64,000 bases of DNA, taken from positions 186,001 through 250,000 of the forward strand of contig NZ_JAHWGP010000003.1 of assembly GCF_020873915.1 (NCBI RefSeq), written 5' to 3'. Every line of letters starts with the position of its first letter. Position 1 is the first letter of the stretch. The DNA is from Streptomyces sp. DH5. Its GTDB lineage: Bacteria; Actinomycetota; Actinomycetes; Streptomycetales; Streptomycetaceae. Position numbers and translations under genes: made by a program. A model generated the notes under the pieces. It did not search any database and was not told the DNA's origin. It saw nothing but the letters and a program-made list of their open reading frames with translations. This document shows positions 55,215 through 64,000 of the stretch, piece by piece.

Positions 55215-56078
55215 TCACTCGGGCTGGTGTTCCGGGCCCCCGAAGTCCGGGCTCGAGTAGTCCGGACTGGAGTAGCTCGGCCGCGTACCGCGGGTCGAGC
55301 CCTTGTCGGGACTGGAGAAGCCCGGACGGTCGTATCCGAGGTGCGGCATACGGCCGGCCGGCGCCGAGGGCGCCGTGTGCTGGAGCGTGGCGGCCGTCGC
55401 CGGGTCGGTGAGGGCTTCCCGCAGGAACGGGACGATCCCCCGCTCCAGCAGGGCGTCCCGCCAGACGTCCCTGGCCCGGGTCACCTCCTCGTCGAGTTCG
55501 CGGTACGCGCCGCCTAGCGCCGAGGGCTTGTTGCGCAGCGCGGTGAGCAGCAGTCCCACGGCGGCCACGAGGATGGCGACGGCCGTCACCGCACCGAACA
55601 CCCATCCCGTGGTGAGCATGGTCCGGGCGAACGCTGCCTCCGGGTCGAGCATCCGCAGGATGTAGCCGACGAGCAGGAAGATCGCGGCGGCCGTCCCGGC
55701 CAGGACGGGGGCCAGGACGGCGACCACGGCCACGGCACCGGCCCCGGACGTCTCGGCGACCTCGCCCATGGTGGCGGCGAGACCCGACGCGCCCGTGCCC
55801 GGCTCGGTGGAGTCGGAGTCGTGGACGGCCGGGGAGGACTGCGCCGGTGGCCGGCGCAGTTCCTCGCGGACCTTCACATAGTGCTGGTACTCGGTCGCCG
55901 CGGCCGCGGTGATGAGCGCGGTGGCGCCGAGTGCCATCGTGCGCAGTTGTTCCGAGTTGAGCCGCTGTCCGCCGGCGGCCAGTTCCGAATGGTGTGGTGC
56001 GGAGCGCAGCGCCTCATCGAGAATCCGCTCGTATTCCTGGCGGTCCTCGTTCAGCAGGTGCTGCGGAACGCTGTTCAT
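55215..56078 (-). CDS. Two-helix membrane protein, conserved Streptomyces hypothetical
   Basis: 287 residues from ATG 56078 (GGGGG upstream). The N-terminal helical part LLNEDRQEYERILDEALRSA and QLRTMALGATALITAAAATE is followed by two membrane helices (~AVVAVLAPVLAGTAAAIFLLV and VFGAVTAVAILVAAVGLLL). A cytoplasmic tail ends in short SSPD repeats (SYSSPDYSSPDFGG). Family not recognised by name; no function inferred. Confidence 0.8.
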   Translation of the reverse strand: MNSVPQHLLNEDRQEYERILDEALRSAPHHSELAAGGQRLNSEQLRTMALGATALITAAAATEYQHYVKVREELRRPPAQSSPAVHDSDSTEPGTGASGLAATMGEVAETSGAGAVAVVAVLAPVLAGTAAAIFLLVGYILRMLDPEAAFARTMLTTGWVFGAVTAVAILVAAVGLLLTALRNKPSALGGAYRELDEEVTRARDVWRDALLERGIVPFLREALTDPATAATLQHTAPSAPAGRMPHLGYDRPGFSSPDKGSTRGTRPSYSSPDYSSPDFGGPEHQPE

Positions 56079-56267
56079 GTGCATCCCCCGATGCTCCGTA
56101 GGGCTTGGGGCTCGGCATGCTGACGAGCCGTCGGGCAGAAACGGAGGGGAGCCTGCTACGGATAAGCCGATGGTAGAGCGGCGACGGCGCGTGGTGACAG
56201 GGGGTTTACCGAAATTGGCGTCCGCGCGGTGCGCCGGCGGGCCGCCCGGACACGGCACGCGGAACGC

Positions 56268-57338
56268 TCAGACGTCCAGGGGCAGTTGCTGGACCAGCAG
56301 TTTCCCGGCCATGGTGACCCCGCCGTCCATCGCGATGGCGAGTCCGTCGGCGTAGACATGAGGTGCGGCGATTGCCGGACGGCTGTCGTCCTCGCCGTCC
56401 TCGGAGCCGACTTCGCCCAGCAGATACGGAATGGGGCTGTGGCCGTGGACGACCCGGGTGCCGCCGTACGTGTCCAGCAGGGAGCGCACCGCGTCGGCGC
56501 CGCCCTCGTCGCGGAAGGAGAACCGCTTGGTCAGCTTGCGGAACAGGTCCCAGACCTCGTCGGCGTCGTTGCGGGTGAGCGTCTCGCGGACGGTGTCGTT
56601 GACCTCTTCGATGGAGCGGCCGTAGTCGAGGTAGGCGGTGGTGTCGGAGTGGAGCAGCAGGTGGCCGTCGACCTCCTCGACGGCGTCGAGTCGGGCCATC
56701 CACTGCAGGTGGTGGTCCTGGAGGCGGTCCATGTCGGTCTTCTGGCCGCCGTTGAGGAGCCAGGCCGCCTGGAAGGTGGCGGTGCCGGCTCCGGAGTTGA
56801 CCGGGGTGTCGCCGAACCGCTTGGCGCCGAGCAGCAGCAGCTCGTGGTTGCCCATGAGGGCCTTGCAGTAGCCGCCGGCTGCGGCGGCCTCGGCGGACAG
56901 TCGCATCACGAGGTCGATGACGCCGATGCCGTCCGGGCCGCGGTCGGTGAAGTCGCCGAGGAACCACAGCCGAGCGGTCCCCGCGCACCACTGTCCCGCC
57001 GAGTCGACGAGGCCCTGCTCCTGGAGGGCGGCCAGCAGCTCGTCGAGGTAGCCGTGGACGTCGCCGACCACGTAGAGCGGGCCCTGGCCGGTGGCGGACT
57101 GCGGGGCGGGCGCGGGGTCGACGGTCACCTGGACGGTGTCACCCCGATTGATGACGGGGAGGTCCCGCTGGGTGGGGGTGTACCCCTCCGGGAGGGGCTC
57201 CTCGGAGGGTGGGGCGATGTCACCGGGGTGCGTGCTCTGGGCGTACGGGCCGGTCTCGTGGACGTAAGCGGGTACCCGGAAGTCGCGCAACGTCGCCGTC
57301 CGCTCCACCTCGGGTCCCTGACTGGCCCCCTGAGTCAT
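56268..57338 (-). CDS. Calcineurin-like metallophosphoesterase
   Basis: 356 residues from ATG 57338 (GGAGGGG upstream). Motifs GDVHG (~VVGDVHGYLDELL), GDFTDRG and GNHE are the two-metal-binding blocks, with VVHGHSPI closing the site. The PTP-like GDxHG-GDxxDRG-GNHE arrangement resembles serine/threonine and dinucleoside phosphatases. The N-terminal ~75 residues are unrelated and disordered. Confidence 0.92.
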   Translation of the reverse strand: MTQGASQGPEVERTATLRDFRVPAYVHETGPYAQSTHPGDIAPPSEEPLPEGYTPTQRDLPVINRGDTVQVTVDPAPAPQSATGQGPLYVVGDVHGYLDELLAALQEQGLVDSAGQWCAGTARLWFLGDFTDRGPDGIGVIDLVMRLSAEAAAAGGYCKALMGNHELLLLGAKRFGDTPVNSGAGTATFQAAWLLNGGQKTDMDRLQDHHLQWMARLDAVEEVDGHLLLHSDTTAYLDYGRSIEEVNDTVRETLTRNDADEVWDLFRKLTKRFSFRDEGGADAVRSLLDTYGGTRVVHGHSPIPYLLGEVGSEDGEDDSRPAIAAPHVYADGLAIAMDGGVTMAGKLLVQQLPLDV

Positions 57339-57737
57339 CGACCCCTCCAGCATCGCGCCGCTTCTGCACCGCGTCGGACTGCCTGGTCGCAGCGGCCCGC
57401 GGTGTCGTGGGCCCATCATAGGAATGCGGATCGCTCTGTGTGATGACCCAGGGGTGGTGAATCGGAGCGAGACTCCGGCTCGCTGTGAGTTTCGCCCCTT
57501 TTGGGTCGATTCGCGGTCGCTCCGTGACCGACCTCGGTCGCGCGTTCCCGCCGTGACCGTCCCCGCAGCGTGTCTTCCTCGGGAGACCTTCCTGCGCGGC
57601 CCTCCCCGCCGCCGGTGACCCGCCCACCCCCTCCGGGGGCCGTCCGCAGCCGCGGAGGGCCGGGGTGGGGCCGTTCCCGCTTCCCCCCTCCGGAAGCGGG
57701 GTGACCGTGCCCCGGGCCATCCTCGGGCCCTCGCGCT

Positions 57738-58850
57738 TCACGACCCCTTCGGTGATCTCGGAGGGCTGACCGTGGTGCGGGGCGGTCGGCGCTGCGAGGA
57801 GGTGCGCACGATCAGCTCGGTCGGTATGACCTGTTCGACCGGGTGGTCGGAGTCGACCCCTTCGATGGCGTCGATCAGCAACTGGACCACCGCCGTGCCG
57901 ATGCGGCGCGGCTTCAGGGAGAGCGTCGTGACGGGCGGTTCGGTGCCGGCGTAGACGGTCGACTCGCTGCAGCACACGAGCAGCAGGTCGTCCGGGACGC
58001 GCAGGCCGTAGCGGCGGGCGGCGGCGAGCAGGTCCGTGCCGTTGGGGTCGAACAGACCGTAGACGGCGTCGGGGCGGTCGGGGCGGGCGAGCAGCCGGTC
58101 GGCGGCGACGGCGCCCGCGCACGGATCGTGCGCCGGGTAGGCCTCGTACACCGGATCCTGGCCCACGCGCTCGCACCAGCGCAGGTAGGCGGTGGTCGAC
58201 AGGTGGGTGTAGGTGTCGGTGGTCGTGCCGGTGAGCAGGCCGATCCGGCGGGCGCCCGCGTCGGCGAGGTGGTCCAGGATTCCGAGGACGGCGGCCTCGT
58301 GGTCGTTGTCGACCCACGCCGTGACCGGCAGTGATCCTGCCGGGCGGCCGTCGGAGACGACCGGTAAGCCCTGGCGGACCAGTTCGCCGACCACCGGGTC
58401 CTGGTCGGAGGGGTCGATGACGACCGTGCCGTCCAGGGCGACGTTGGACCACACGTCGTGGCGGGAGGTCGCGGGGAGGATGACGAGGGCGTAGCCGCGG
58501 GCGAGCGCGGCGGAGGTGGCGGCGCGCGCCATCTCGGCGAAGTACGCGAACTCGGTGAAGGTGAAGGGTTCGTCCCCGTAGGTCGTCACGGTCAGGCCGA
58601 TGAGTCCGGACTTCCCGGTGCGGAGCGTACGGGCGGCGGCCGAGGGGCGGTACCCCAGTCTGTCGGCCACCTCGCGGACGTGGCGCCGGGTGGCGTCCGG
58701 GAGCCGGCCCTTGCCGTTGAGGGCGTCGGAGACGGTCGTGATGGAGACTCCGGCGGCGGCGGCCACGTCCCTGATGCCCGCCCGACCCGGCCGGCTGCCT
58801 CGGCGTGAGGTTTCCGCGCGGCTCACCTGGTGCTTCCCTGCTGCTGTCAT
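57738..58850 (-). CDS. LacI family transcriptional regulator
   Basis: 370 residues from ATG 58850 (open to 58916). N-terminal HTH IRDVAAAAGVSITTVSDALN and hinge ARTLRTGKSGLIG; effector domain YVFDPNGTDLLAAARRYGLR-like in the C-terminal half. Probably a sugar-utilisation regulator, but no transport gene adjoins it. The 399-base spacer to the phosphoesterase (57339-57737) holds no gene I can support. Confidence 0.9.
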   Translation of the reverse strand: MTAAGKHQVSRAETSRRGSRPGRAGIRDVAAAAGVSITTVSDALNGKGRLPDATRRHVREVADRLGYRPSAAARTLRTGKSGLIGLTVTTYGDEPFTFTEFAYFAEMARAATSAALARGYALVILPATSRHDVWSNVALDGTVVIDPSDQDPVVGELVRQGLPVVSDGRPAGSLPVTAWVDNDHEAAVLGILDHLADAGARRIGLLTGTTTDTYTHLSTTAYLRWCERVGQDPVYEAYPAHDPCAGAVAADRLLARPDRPDAVYGLFDPNGTDLLAAARRYGLRVPDDLLLVCCSESTVYAGTEPPVTTLSLKPRRIGTAVVQLLIDAIEGVDSDHPVEQVIPTELIVRTSSQRRPPRTTVSPPRSPKGS

Positions 58851-59310
58851 GGCGAGCCGATAGTAGGGCTCTTGCGGTGGGGTAGGGCGGACGCATATGC
58901 ACGCGTTGACAGGCACGTTTCTGCAAGATCATTAATAGGTAATCCCCTTGGAAGCAAAGGGCGTTGAACGTTCCAATGACAGGACCTGGTGTGTCGACGC
59001 ATGTGGGCCTGCCGAGGGTTCGATGTTGCGAAGAGGTCTCAACTCACCTGCACGAGGGATGCGCGCCACGGCGCGAACCACCGGCGCGTAGATATATGTG
59101 CGGCGCGCCCCTCGACCTCGCGCCGTTCGTACCCCTTCGGGTGATGTTGCCCCTGTCCCCACTGTGGCGGGTGGTGCGGATACGGGTCCGGGTCCGTCGC
59201 GTGTACGCCCCCACCGCCCCTATACGCAGCGCCGCCGAATCCTCATAAGGTGAGCAGTATTGGATGTCGGCGGCGGTCATGGGCCGCCGGTCTTCGCGAG
59301 GAGGACTGCG
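58851..59310. other. 460-base intergenic region, LacI/hisC-like divergent promoters
   Basis: No gene or RNA found. It contains an AT-richer patch at 58905-58945 and the 8-base palindrome GAACGTTC (58966-58973), possible pieces of a LacI operator or promoter. Confidence 0.4.
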
Positions 59311-60390
59311 GTGAGCGAGACGAGCCCCAAGCTGCGCGCCGAGCTGGAGGGGATCCCCACGTACAAACCGGGTAAGGCGGCGGCGGCCGGCGGCCCGGTG
59401 GCGTACAAACTGTCCTCCAACGAGAACCCGTATCCGCCGCTGCCGGGTGTGATGGAGACCGTGGCGGCCTCCGCCGCCACCTTCAACCGGTACCCGGACA
59501 TGGCCTGTACGGCCTTGATGGCCGAGCTGTCCGAACGGTTCGGCGTTCCCGCCTCCCACGTGGCCACCGGCACCGGCTCGGTCGGGGTGGCCCAGCAGCT
59601 GCTGCAGGCGACCGCCGGGCCCGGCGACGAGGTGATCTACGCATGGCGGTCCTTCGAGGCGTACCCGATCATCACCCAGATCAGCGGTGCCACGTCGGTT
59701 CGGGTGCCGCTGACCCCGGGCGATGTGCACGACCTCGACGCGATGGCCGACGCGATCACCGACCGGACCCGGCTGATCTTCGTCTGCAACCCGAACAACC
59801 CCACCGGCACGGTGGTGCGGCGGGCCGAGCTGGAGCGCTTCCTCGACCGGGTGCCCGGCGACGTCCTGGTGGTCCTCGACGAGGCCTACCGTGAGTTCAT
59901 CCGGGACACCGAGGTGCCGGACGGGGTCGAGATCTACCGGGAGCGGCCCAACGTCTGTGTCCTGCGGACCTTCTCCAAGGCGTACGGCCTGGCGGGGCTT
60001 CGGGTCGGCTTCGCCATCGCGCACGAGCCGGTGGCCGCGGCGCTGCGCAAGACGGCGGTGCCGTTCGGGGTGAGCCAGATCGCCCAGGACGCGGCGATCG
60101 CCTCGCTGCGGGCCGAGGACGAGTTGATCGGCCGGGTCGGCTCGCTGGTGTGCGAGCGCAACCGGGTGATGGACGCGCTGCGGGCCCAGGGCTGGACGGT
60201 GCCCGAGACGCAGGCCAACTTCGTGTGGCTGCGACTGGGGGAGAGCACGGTTGCCTTCGCGCAGGCGTGCGAGCAGGCAGGCGTGGTCGTCCGGCCGTTC
60301 CCGGGGGAGGGCGTGCGGGTCACGATCGGGGAGACCGAGGCGAACGACATCTTCCTCAAGGTGACGGAGGGCTTCCGCAAGGCGGTCTGA
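59311..60390 (+). CDS. hisC: Histidinol-phosphate aminotransferase family protein
   Basis: 359 residues from GTG 59311 (GAGGAG upstream). PLP lysine in [18 protein letters not shown] ([13 protein letters not shown] motif); [25 protein letters not shown]. Class I/II fold, HisC2-like rather than the his-operon copy, since other his genes are absent. It precedes cydABCD in the conserved Streptomyces order. Confidence 0.88.
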   Translation: MSETSPKLRAELEGIPTYKPGKAAAAGGPVAYKLSSNENPYPPLPGVMETVAASAATFNRYPDMACTALMAELSERFGVPASHVATGTGSVGVAQQLLQATAGPGDEVIYAWRSFEAYPIITQISGATSVRVPLTPGDVHDLDAMADAITDRTRLIFVCNPNNPTGTVVRRAELERFLDRVPGDVLVVLDEAYREFIRDTEVPDGVEIYRERPNVCVLRTFSKAYGLAGLRVGFAIAHEPVAAALRKTAVPFGVSQIAQDAAIASLRAEDELIGRVGSLVCERNRVMDALRAQGWTVPETQANFVWLRLGESTVAFAQACEQAGVVVRPFPGEGVRVTIGETEANDIFLKVTEGFRKAV

Positions 60391-60460
60391 CCGGCATGGA
60401 CGCCGTGACCGGGAAGAACACGTGATCGGCGAGCAGAGGTTTCGAAGCGCGCGCTTCCGG

Positions 60461-60486
60461 GCGGCCGGCGGGCATCCGCCGGCCGC
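60461..60486 (+). terminator. Terminator after the hisC-like gene
   Basis: 11-base perfect arms 60461-60471 and 60476-60486 with a 4-base loop. Confidence 0.75.
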
Positions 60487-60581
60487 TTCCCCGTGTGTCC
60501 GGAAGGGCGCGCGATGGGGTTGACGTCACAGGGGACCCCCCTTACGGGGCTGAAAAGCAGTAGGTCATAATTGCTTGTGAA

Positions 60582-60597
60582 TGTGAACGCGTTCACA
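60582..60597. promoter_or_regulatory. Rex operator (ROP) upstream of cydA
   Basis: TGTGAACGCGTTCACA, a perfect 16-base palindrome identical to the published Rex operator core, 84 bases upstream of cydA. A TTGTGAA half-site begins 9 bases earlier (60575-60580). Rex represses cydABCD in S. coelicolor until NADH rises, e.g. in low oxygen. Confidence 0.9.
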
Positions 60598-60680
60598 AGC
60601 GCGACCCGTTTTACCGAGATGTGGCGGAACGAACGGGATCAAGCGGTCGCTGTGACCACCGCTGAGTAAGGAGCGACGAC

Positions 60681-62186
60681 GTGGATCTGGCTCTGGCGCC
60701 GGAGACCCTGGCGCGATGGCAGTTCGGCATCACCACCGTCTACCACTTCCTCTTCGTTCCCCTGACGATCTCGCTGGCCGCCCTTGTTGCCGGGCTGCAG
60801 ACCGCCTGGGTGCGCACCGGGAAGGAGAAGTACCTCGGGGCCACGAAGTTCTGGGGCAAGCTCTTCCTGATCAACATCGCGATGGGCGTGGTCACCGGCA
60901 TCGTGCAGGAGTTCCAGTTCGGCATGAACTGGTCCGACTACTCACGGTTCGTTGGTGACGTCTTCGGCGCTCCCCTCGCCTTCGAAGCCCTGATCGCCTT
61001 CTTCTTCGAGTCCACCTTCATCGGCCTGTGGATCTTCGGCTGGGACAAGCTGCCTCAGAAGATCCACCTGGCCTGCATATGGATGGTCTCGATCGGCACC
61101 CTGCTGTCGGCGTACTTCATCCTCGCCGCCAACTCCTGGATGCAGCACCCGGTCGGGTACCGGATCAACGAGGACAAGGGCCGCGCCGAGCTCACCGACT
61201 TCTGGCTGGTGCTCACTCAGAACACCACGCTCAACCAGGTCTTCCACAGCTTCTCCGCGGCCTTTCTGACCGGTGGCGCCTTCATGGTGGGCATCGCAGC
61301 CTTCCACCTCATGCGCAAGAAGCACATCCCCGTGATGCGGACCTCCCTCCGCCTCGGCCTGGTCACCCTCGCGGTCGGCGGCCTGTTCACCGCGGTCAGC
61401 GGCGACACCCTCGGCAAGGTCATGTACGAGCAGCAGCCGATGAAGATGGCCGCCGCCGAGGCGCTGTGGGACGGCGAGGAACCCGCACCCTTCTCCGTGT
61501 TCGCCTACGGGGACGTCGACGAGGGCCACAACGAGGTCGCCCTGGAGATCCCCGGACTGCTCTCCTTCCTCGCCCACAGCGACTTCGAGTCGTACGTGCC
61601 CGGGATCAACGACACCAACGAGGCCCTTCAGGAGAAGTACGGCCCCGGTGACTACAAGCCCATCGTCCCCGTCGCCTACTGGGGCTTCCGCTGGATGATC
61701 GGCTTCGGCATGGCCTCCTTCTCGCTCGGCCTGCTCGGGCTCTGGCTGACCCGCAAGAAGTTCCTGCTGCCGGCCGCCTACCGCACCGGGGAGGACGAGG
61801 TCCCGCGTCTGGTGCTGCTGAAGAACCCGCTCGGCTCCCGGCTCAGCCGGCTGTACTGGATGCTGGCGCTGTGGACCATGGCCTTCCCACTGATCGCCAA
61901 CGCCTGGGGCTGGATCTTCACCGAGATGGGCCGGCAGCCCTGGGTGGTCTACGGCGTGATGCGGACCGAGGACGCCGTCTCCCCCGGTGTGTCCACGGCC
62001 GAGGTCATCATTTCGATGTCCGTCTTCACCCTGCTGTACGCCGTCCTGGCCGTCATCGAGGTCAGGCTTCTCGCCAAGTACGTCAAGGCCGGACCGCCGG
62101 AGCTCAGCGAGTCCGACCTCAACCCGCCCACGAAGCTCGGCGGCGACCTCCGTGACGCCGACAAGCCGATGGCCTTCTCGTACTAG
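60681..62186 (+). CDS. cydA: Cytochrome bd ubiquinol/menaquinol oxidase subunit I
   Basis: Quinol oxidase catalytic subunit carrying hemes b558, b595 and d, used at low oxygen. 501 residues from GTG 60681. Heme ligand His22 in TTVYHFLFVPLTI, Glu-rich EFQFGMNW segment, the second His in TLNQVFHSFSAAFLTGGAF, and the GRQPWVVYGVMRT segment. Nine-helix fold; short Q-loop form. Twenty bases upstream of cydB. Confidence 0.97.
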   Translation: MDLALAPETLARWQFGITTVYHFLFVPLTISLAALVAGLQTAWVRTGKEKYLGATKFWGKLFLINIAMGVVTGIVQEFQFGMNWSDYSRFVGDVFGAPLAFEALIAFFFESTFIGLWIFGWDKLPQKIHLACIWMVSIGTLLSAYFILAANSWMQHPVGYRINEDKGRAELTDFWLVLTQNTTLNQVFHSFSAAFLTGGAFMVGIAAFHLMRKKHIPVMRTSLRLGLVTLAVGGLFTAVSGDTLGKVMYEQQPMKMAAAEALWDGEEPAPFSVFAYGDVDEGHNEVALEIPGLLSFLAHSDFESYVPGINDTNEALQEKYGPGDYKPIVPVAYWGFRWMIGFGMASFSLGLLGLWLTRKKFLLPAAYRTGEDEVPRLVLLKNPLGSRLSRLYWMLALWTMAFPLIANAWGWIFTEMGRQPWVVYGVMRTEDAVSPGVSTAEVIISMSVFTLLYAVLAVIEVRLLAKYVKAGPPELSESDLNPPTKLGGDLRDADKPMAFSY

Positions 62187-62206
62187 GCCGAGGGAGCCCC
62201 ACTGTC

Positions 62207-63211
62207 ATGGAACTGCACAACGTCTGGTTCGTCCTGATCGCCGTCCTGTGGATCGGCTACTTCTTCCTGGAGGGCTTCGACTTCGGAGTCGGCATCCTCA
62301 CCCGGCTGCTCGCCCGTGACCGTGCGGAGAAGCGGGTGCTGATCAACACCATCGGCCCCGTCTGGGACGGCAACGAGGTGTGGCTGCTCACGGCCGGCGG
62401 CGCGACCTTCGCCGCCTTCCCGGAGTGGTACGCCACCCTCTTCTCCGGTTTCTACCTGCCCCTGCTGCTCATCCTGGTCTGTCTGATCATCCGCGGCGTC
62501 GCCTTCGAGTACCGGGCGAAGCGGCCGGAGGAGAACTGGCAGCGCAACTGGGAGACGGCGATCTTCTGGACCTCGCTGCTCCCGGCGTTCCTGTGGGGCG
62601 TGGCCTTCGGCAACATCGTGCGCGGTGTGAAGATCGACGCCGACTTCGAGTACGTGGGCACGGTCTCGGACCTGCTCAACCCCTACGCCGTGCTGGGCGG
62701 CCTGGTCACCCTGACGCTGTTCACCTTCCACGGCGCGGTGTTCACCGCCCTCAAGACGGTCGGTGAGATCCGCGAACGCGCCCGGACGCTCGCCCAGCGC
62801 GTGGGTCTGGTCACCGCCGTACTGGCGCTGGTCTTCCTGCTCTGGACGCAGGCCGACAACGGGGATGCCGCCAGCCTGGTCGCGCTGGCCGTGGCGGTCG
62901 GCGCCCTGGTCGCCGCGCTGCTGGCGAACCGGGCGGGGCGTGAGGGATGGTCGTTCGCCCTGTCCGGCGTCACCATCGTGGCCGCCGTGGCGATGCTCTT
63001 CCTGACGCTGTTCCCGAACGTCATGCCCTCCACGCTCGACGCGGACTGGAGCCTGACCGTCACCAACGCCTCCTCCAGCCCTTACACCCTGAAGATCATG
63101 ACCTGGCTCGCGGTGATCGCCACGCCGATGGTGCTGGCCTACCAGGGCTGGACCTACTGGGTGTTCCGCAAGCGCATCGGTACCCAGCACATCGCCGACC
63201 CCGTGCACTGA
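62207..63211 (+). CDS. cydB: Cytochrome bd oxidase subunit II
   Basis: 334 residues, membrane subunit with about 8 helices. WIGYFFLEGFDFGVGIL with the EGFDFG motif and TIGPVWDGNEVWLL are signature. ATG 62207; stop TGA at 63209-63211, followed within a few bases by the parS and cydD start. Confidence 0.97.
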   Translation: MELHNVWFVLIAVLWIGYFFLEGFDFGVGILTRLLARDRAEKRVLINTIGPVWDGNEVWLLTAGGATFAAFPEWYATLFSGFYLPLLLILVCLIIRGVAFEYRAKRPEENWQRNWETAIFWTSLLPAFLWGVAFGNIVRGVKIDADFEYVGTVSDLLNPYAVLGGLVTLTLFTFHGAVFTALKTVGEIRERARTLAQRVGLVTAVLALVFLLWTQADNGDAASLVALAVAVGALVAALLANRAGREGWSFALSGVTIVAAVAMLFLTLFPNVMPSTLDADWSLTVTNASSSPYTLKIMTWLAVIATPMVLAYQGWTYWVFRKRIGTQHIADPVH

Positions 63212-63216
63212 GGTGT

Positions 63217-63230
63217 GTTTCACGTGAAAC
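63217..63230. other. parS site (perfect) at the start of cydD
   Basis: GTTTCACGTGAAAC immediately after the cydB stop. It spans the likely ribosome-binding/start region of cydD: GTG 63224 lies in the centre of the site. Confidence 0.9.
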
Positions 63231-64000
63231 CAATCGATCCGCGACTGCTCCGGTACGCCCGTGCCACCCGGGGCTTCCTGGTGGCGGTCGTCGGCCTCGG
63301 CGTCGTCGGCGCGGTGCTGGTCATCGCCCAGGCCATGCTTGTCGCCGAGATCGTGGTGGGTGCGTTCGAGGACGGCCTGTCCGCCGCTGAACTCGGCACC
63401 CCTCTGCTGCTGCTCGCCGTCGTGGCAGCCGGCCGCGGGCTGGTGGGCTGGCTGACGGAACTGGCCGCACACCGGGCCAGTGCCGCGGCGAAGTCGGAAC
63501 TGCGGGGCCGGCTCCTGGAGCGGGCGACGGCGCTGGGCCCGGACTGGCTGGGCGGACAACGCACCGGATCCCTGGTCGCCCTGGCCACCCGAGGAGTCGA
63601 CGCGCTCGACGGCTACTTCTCGCGTTACCTGCCCCAGCTGGGACTCGCGGTGGTCGTCCCGGTGGCGGTGCTGGCGAGGATCGTCACCGAGGAGTGGGTG
63701 TCGGCGGCGATCATCGTCGGCACCCTGCCGCTCATCCCGGTCTTCATGGTGCTGATCGGCTGGGTCACCCAGTCCCGGATGGACCGCCAGTGGCTGATGC
63801 TGTCCCGGTTGTCCGGACACTTCCTGGACGTCGTCGCCGGGCTGCCCACGCTCAAGGTTTTCGGGCGGGCCAAGGCGCAGGCGGAGTCGATCCGGCGGAT
63901 CACCGGCGACTACCGGCGGGCGACCATGCGGACGCTGCGGATCGCCTTCATCTCCTCGTTCGCGCTGGAACTGCTCGCCACGCTCTCCGTGGCGCTGGTC
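63224..64000 (+). CDS. cydD: Thiol reductant ABC exporter CydD (or CydDC fusion), N-terminal part
   Basis: ABC transporter membrane domain (type I exporter) required for assembly of cytochrome bd, thought to export glutathione/cysteine. The frame runs off the window after ~259 residues: helices VAVVGLGVVGAVLVIAQAML, a coupling region RASAAAKSELRGRLLERATA, LGGQRTGSLVALATRGVDALDG. GTG 63224 is spaced 10 bases from GAGG (63210-63213); GTG 63215 is too close. The nucleotide-binding domain and any CydC fusion lie outside. Confidence 0.9.
   Translation, partial: MKPIDPRLLRYARATRGFLVAVVGLGVVGAVLVIAQAMLVAEIVVGAFEDGLSAAELGTPLLLLAVVAAGRGLVGWLTELAAHRASAAAKSELRGRLLERATALGPDWLGGQRTGSLVALATRGVDALDGYFSRYLPQLGLAVVVPVAVLARIVTEEWVSAAIIVGTLPLIPVFMVLIGWVTQSRMDRQWLMLSRLSGHFLDVVAGLPTLKVFGRAKAQAESIRRITGDYRRATMRTLRIAFISSFALELLATLSVALV

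Noticed and set aside
57424-57618. 64-codon ORF right of the phosphoesterase
   Set aside because: No ribosome site, no recognisable sequence, and it lies in a promoter-like spacer.
62183-63820. 545-codon frame opposite cydB and cydD
   Set aside because: Antisense to two certain genes, low-complexity Gln/His/Arg composition.

Overview
The window is high-GC actinobacterial chromosome and almost certainly comes from a Streptomyces. It holds the replication origin with its many TTGTCCACA-type DnaA boxes. The gene order dnaN-oriC-dnaA-rpmH-rnpA-yidD-yidC-jag-rsmG-parA-parB is the standard one. Streptomyces-specific genes are present (ssgR-ssgA, DUF5326, the LppU/SCO3897-type protein), and ParB sites (GTTTCACGTGAAAC) are scattered through it. 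No rRNA, tRNA, CRISPR array, insertion sequence or integrated element was seen; this is mostly conserved core chromosome.

Layout. 1-3244: the start of dnaN, the oriC region (about 565-1160) and dnaA, all read leftward. 3620-9674: rpmH-rnpA-yidD-yidC-jag, then rsmG and parAB, read rightward. 9993-22180: a GNAT gene, then the leftward block trxA, trxB, anti-sigma, sigM, pseudokinase, murJ and DUF6049, then divergent pcnA. The same gene order flanks sigM in Mycobacterium. 22276-26051: LppU-like protein, MFS, inositol-phosphate synthase and PadR. 26448-33486: an envelope block with a bifunctional PBP, a GT87 glycosyltransferase, an alanine-racemase-like protein and a FemX-type transferase. 33801-38872: rpsF-ssb-rpsR-rplI, a MATE pump and dnaB. 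38891-43925 is the most variable stretch. It has a frameshifted pseudogene, a RibD-like reductase, a serine beta-lactamase-like protein, GNATs, and a MarR gene next to the wreck of an MFS gene and a DUF336 gene. 44003-48482: NUDIX, LysR, the overlapping genes holin-family / low-molecular-weight phosphatase / PLP lyase, a cupin and DUF5326. 48670-50036: the sporulation pair ssgR-ssgA. 50101-58850: YibE/F, thiC behind a TPP riboswitch, a TerD-VWA protein, a metallophosphoesterase and LacI. 59311-64000: a hisC-type aminotransferase and cydA-cydB-cydD behind a Rex operator.

How it works together. The left third controls chromosome initiation and segregation: DnaA and its boxes at oriC, at the dnaA promoter, and apparently also in front of parA and dnaB, together with ParA/ParB and nine perfect parS sites. 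Envelope growth (MurJ and its pseudokinase, PBP, FemX, YidC), redox homeostasis (SigM, SigR-type trxB promoter, Rex-cyd) and sporulation division (SsgR-SsgA) follow.

Most notable architecture. Several parS sites lie in convergent gene junctions, either touching terminator hairpins or forming the exact centre of longer perfect palindromes (22192-22219, 22235-22262, and a variant at 41532-41577). This suggests dual ParB-site and terminator elements. Other points of interest are DnaA-box clusters ahead of dnaB and parA, an enlarged TPP riboswitch arm carrying a parS-like sequence, and a possible structured leader in front of the PBP gene.
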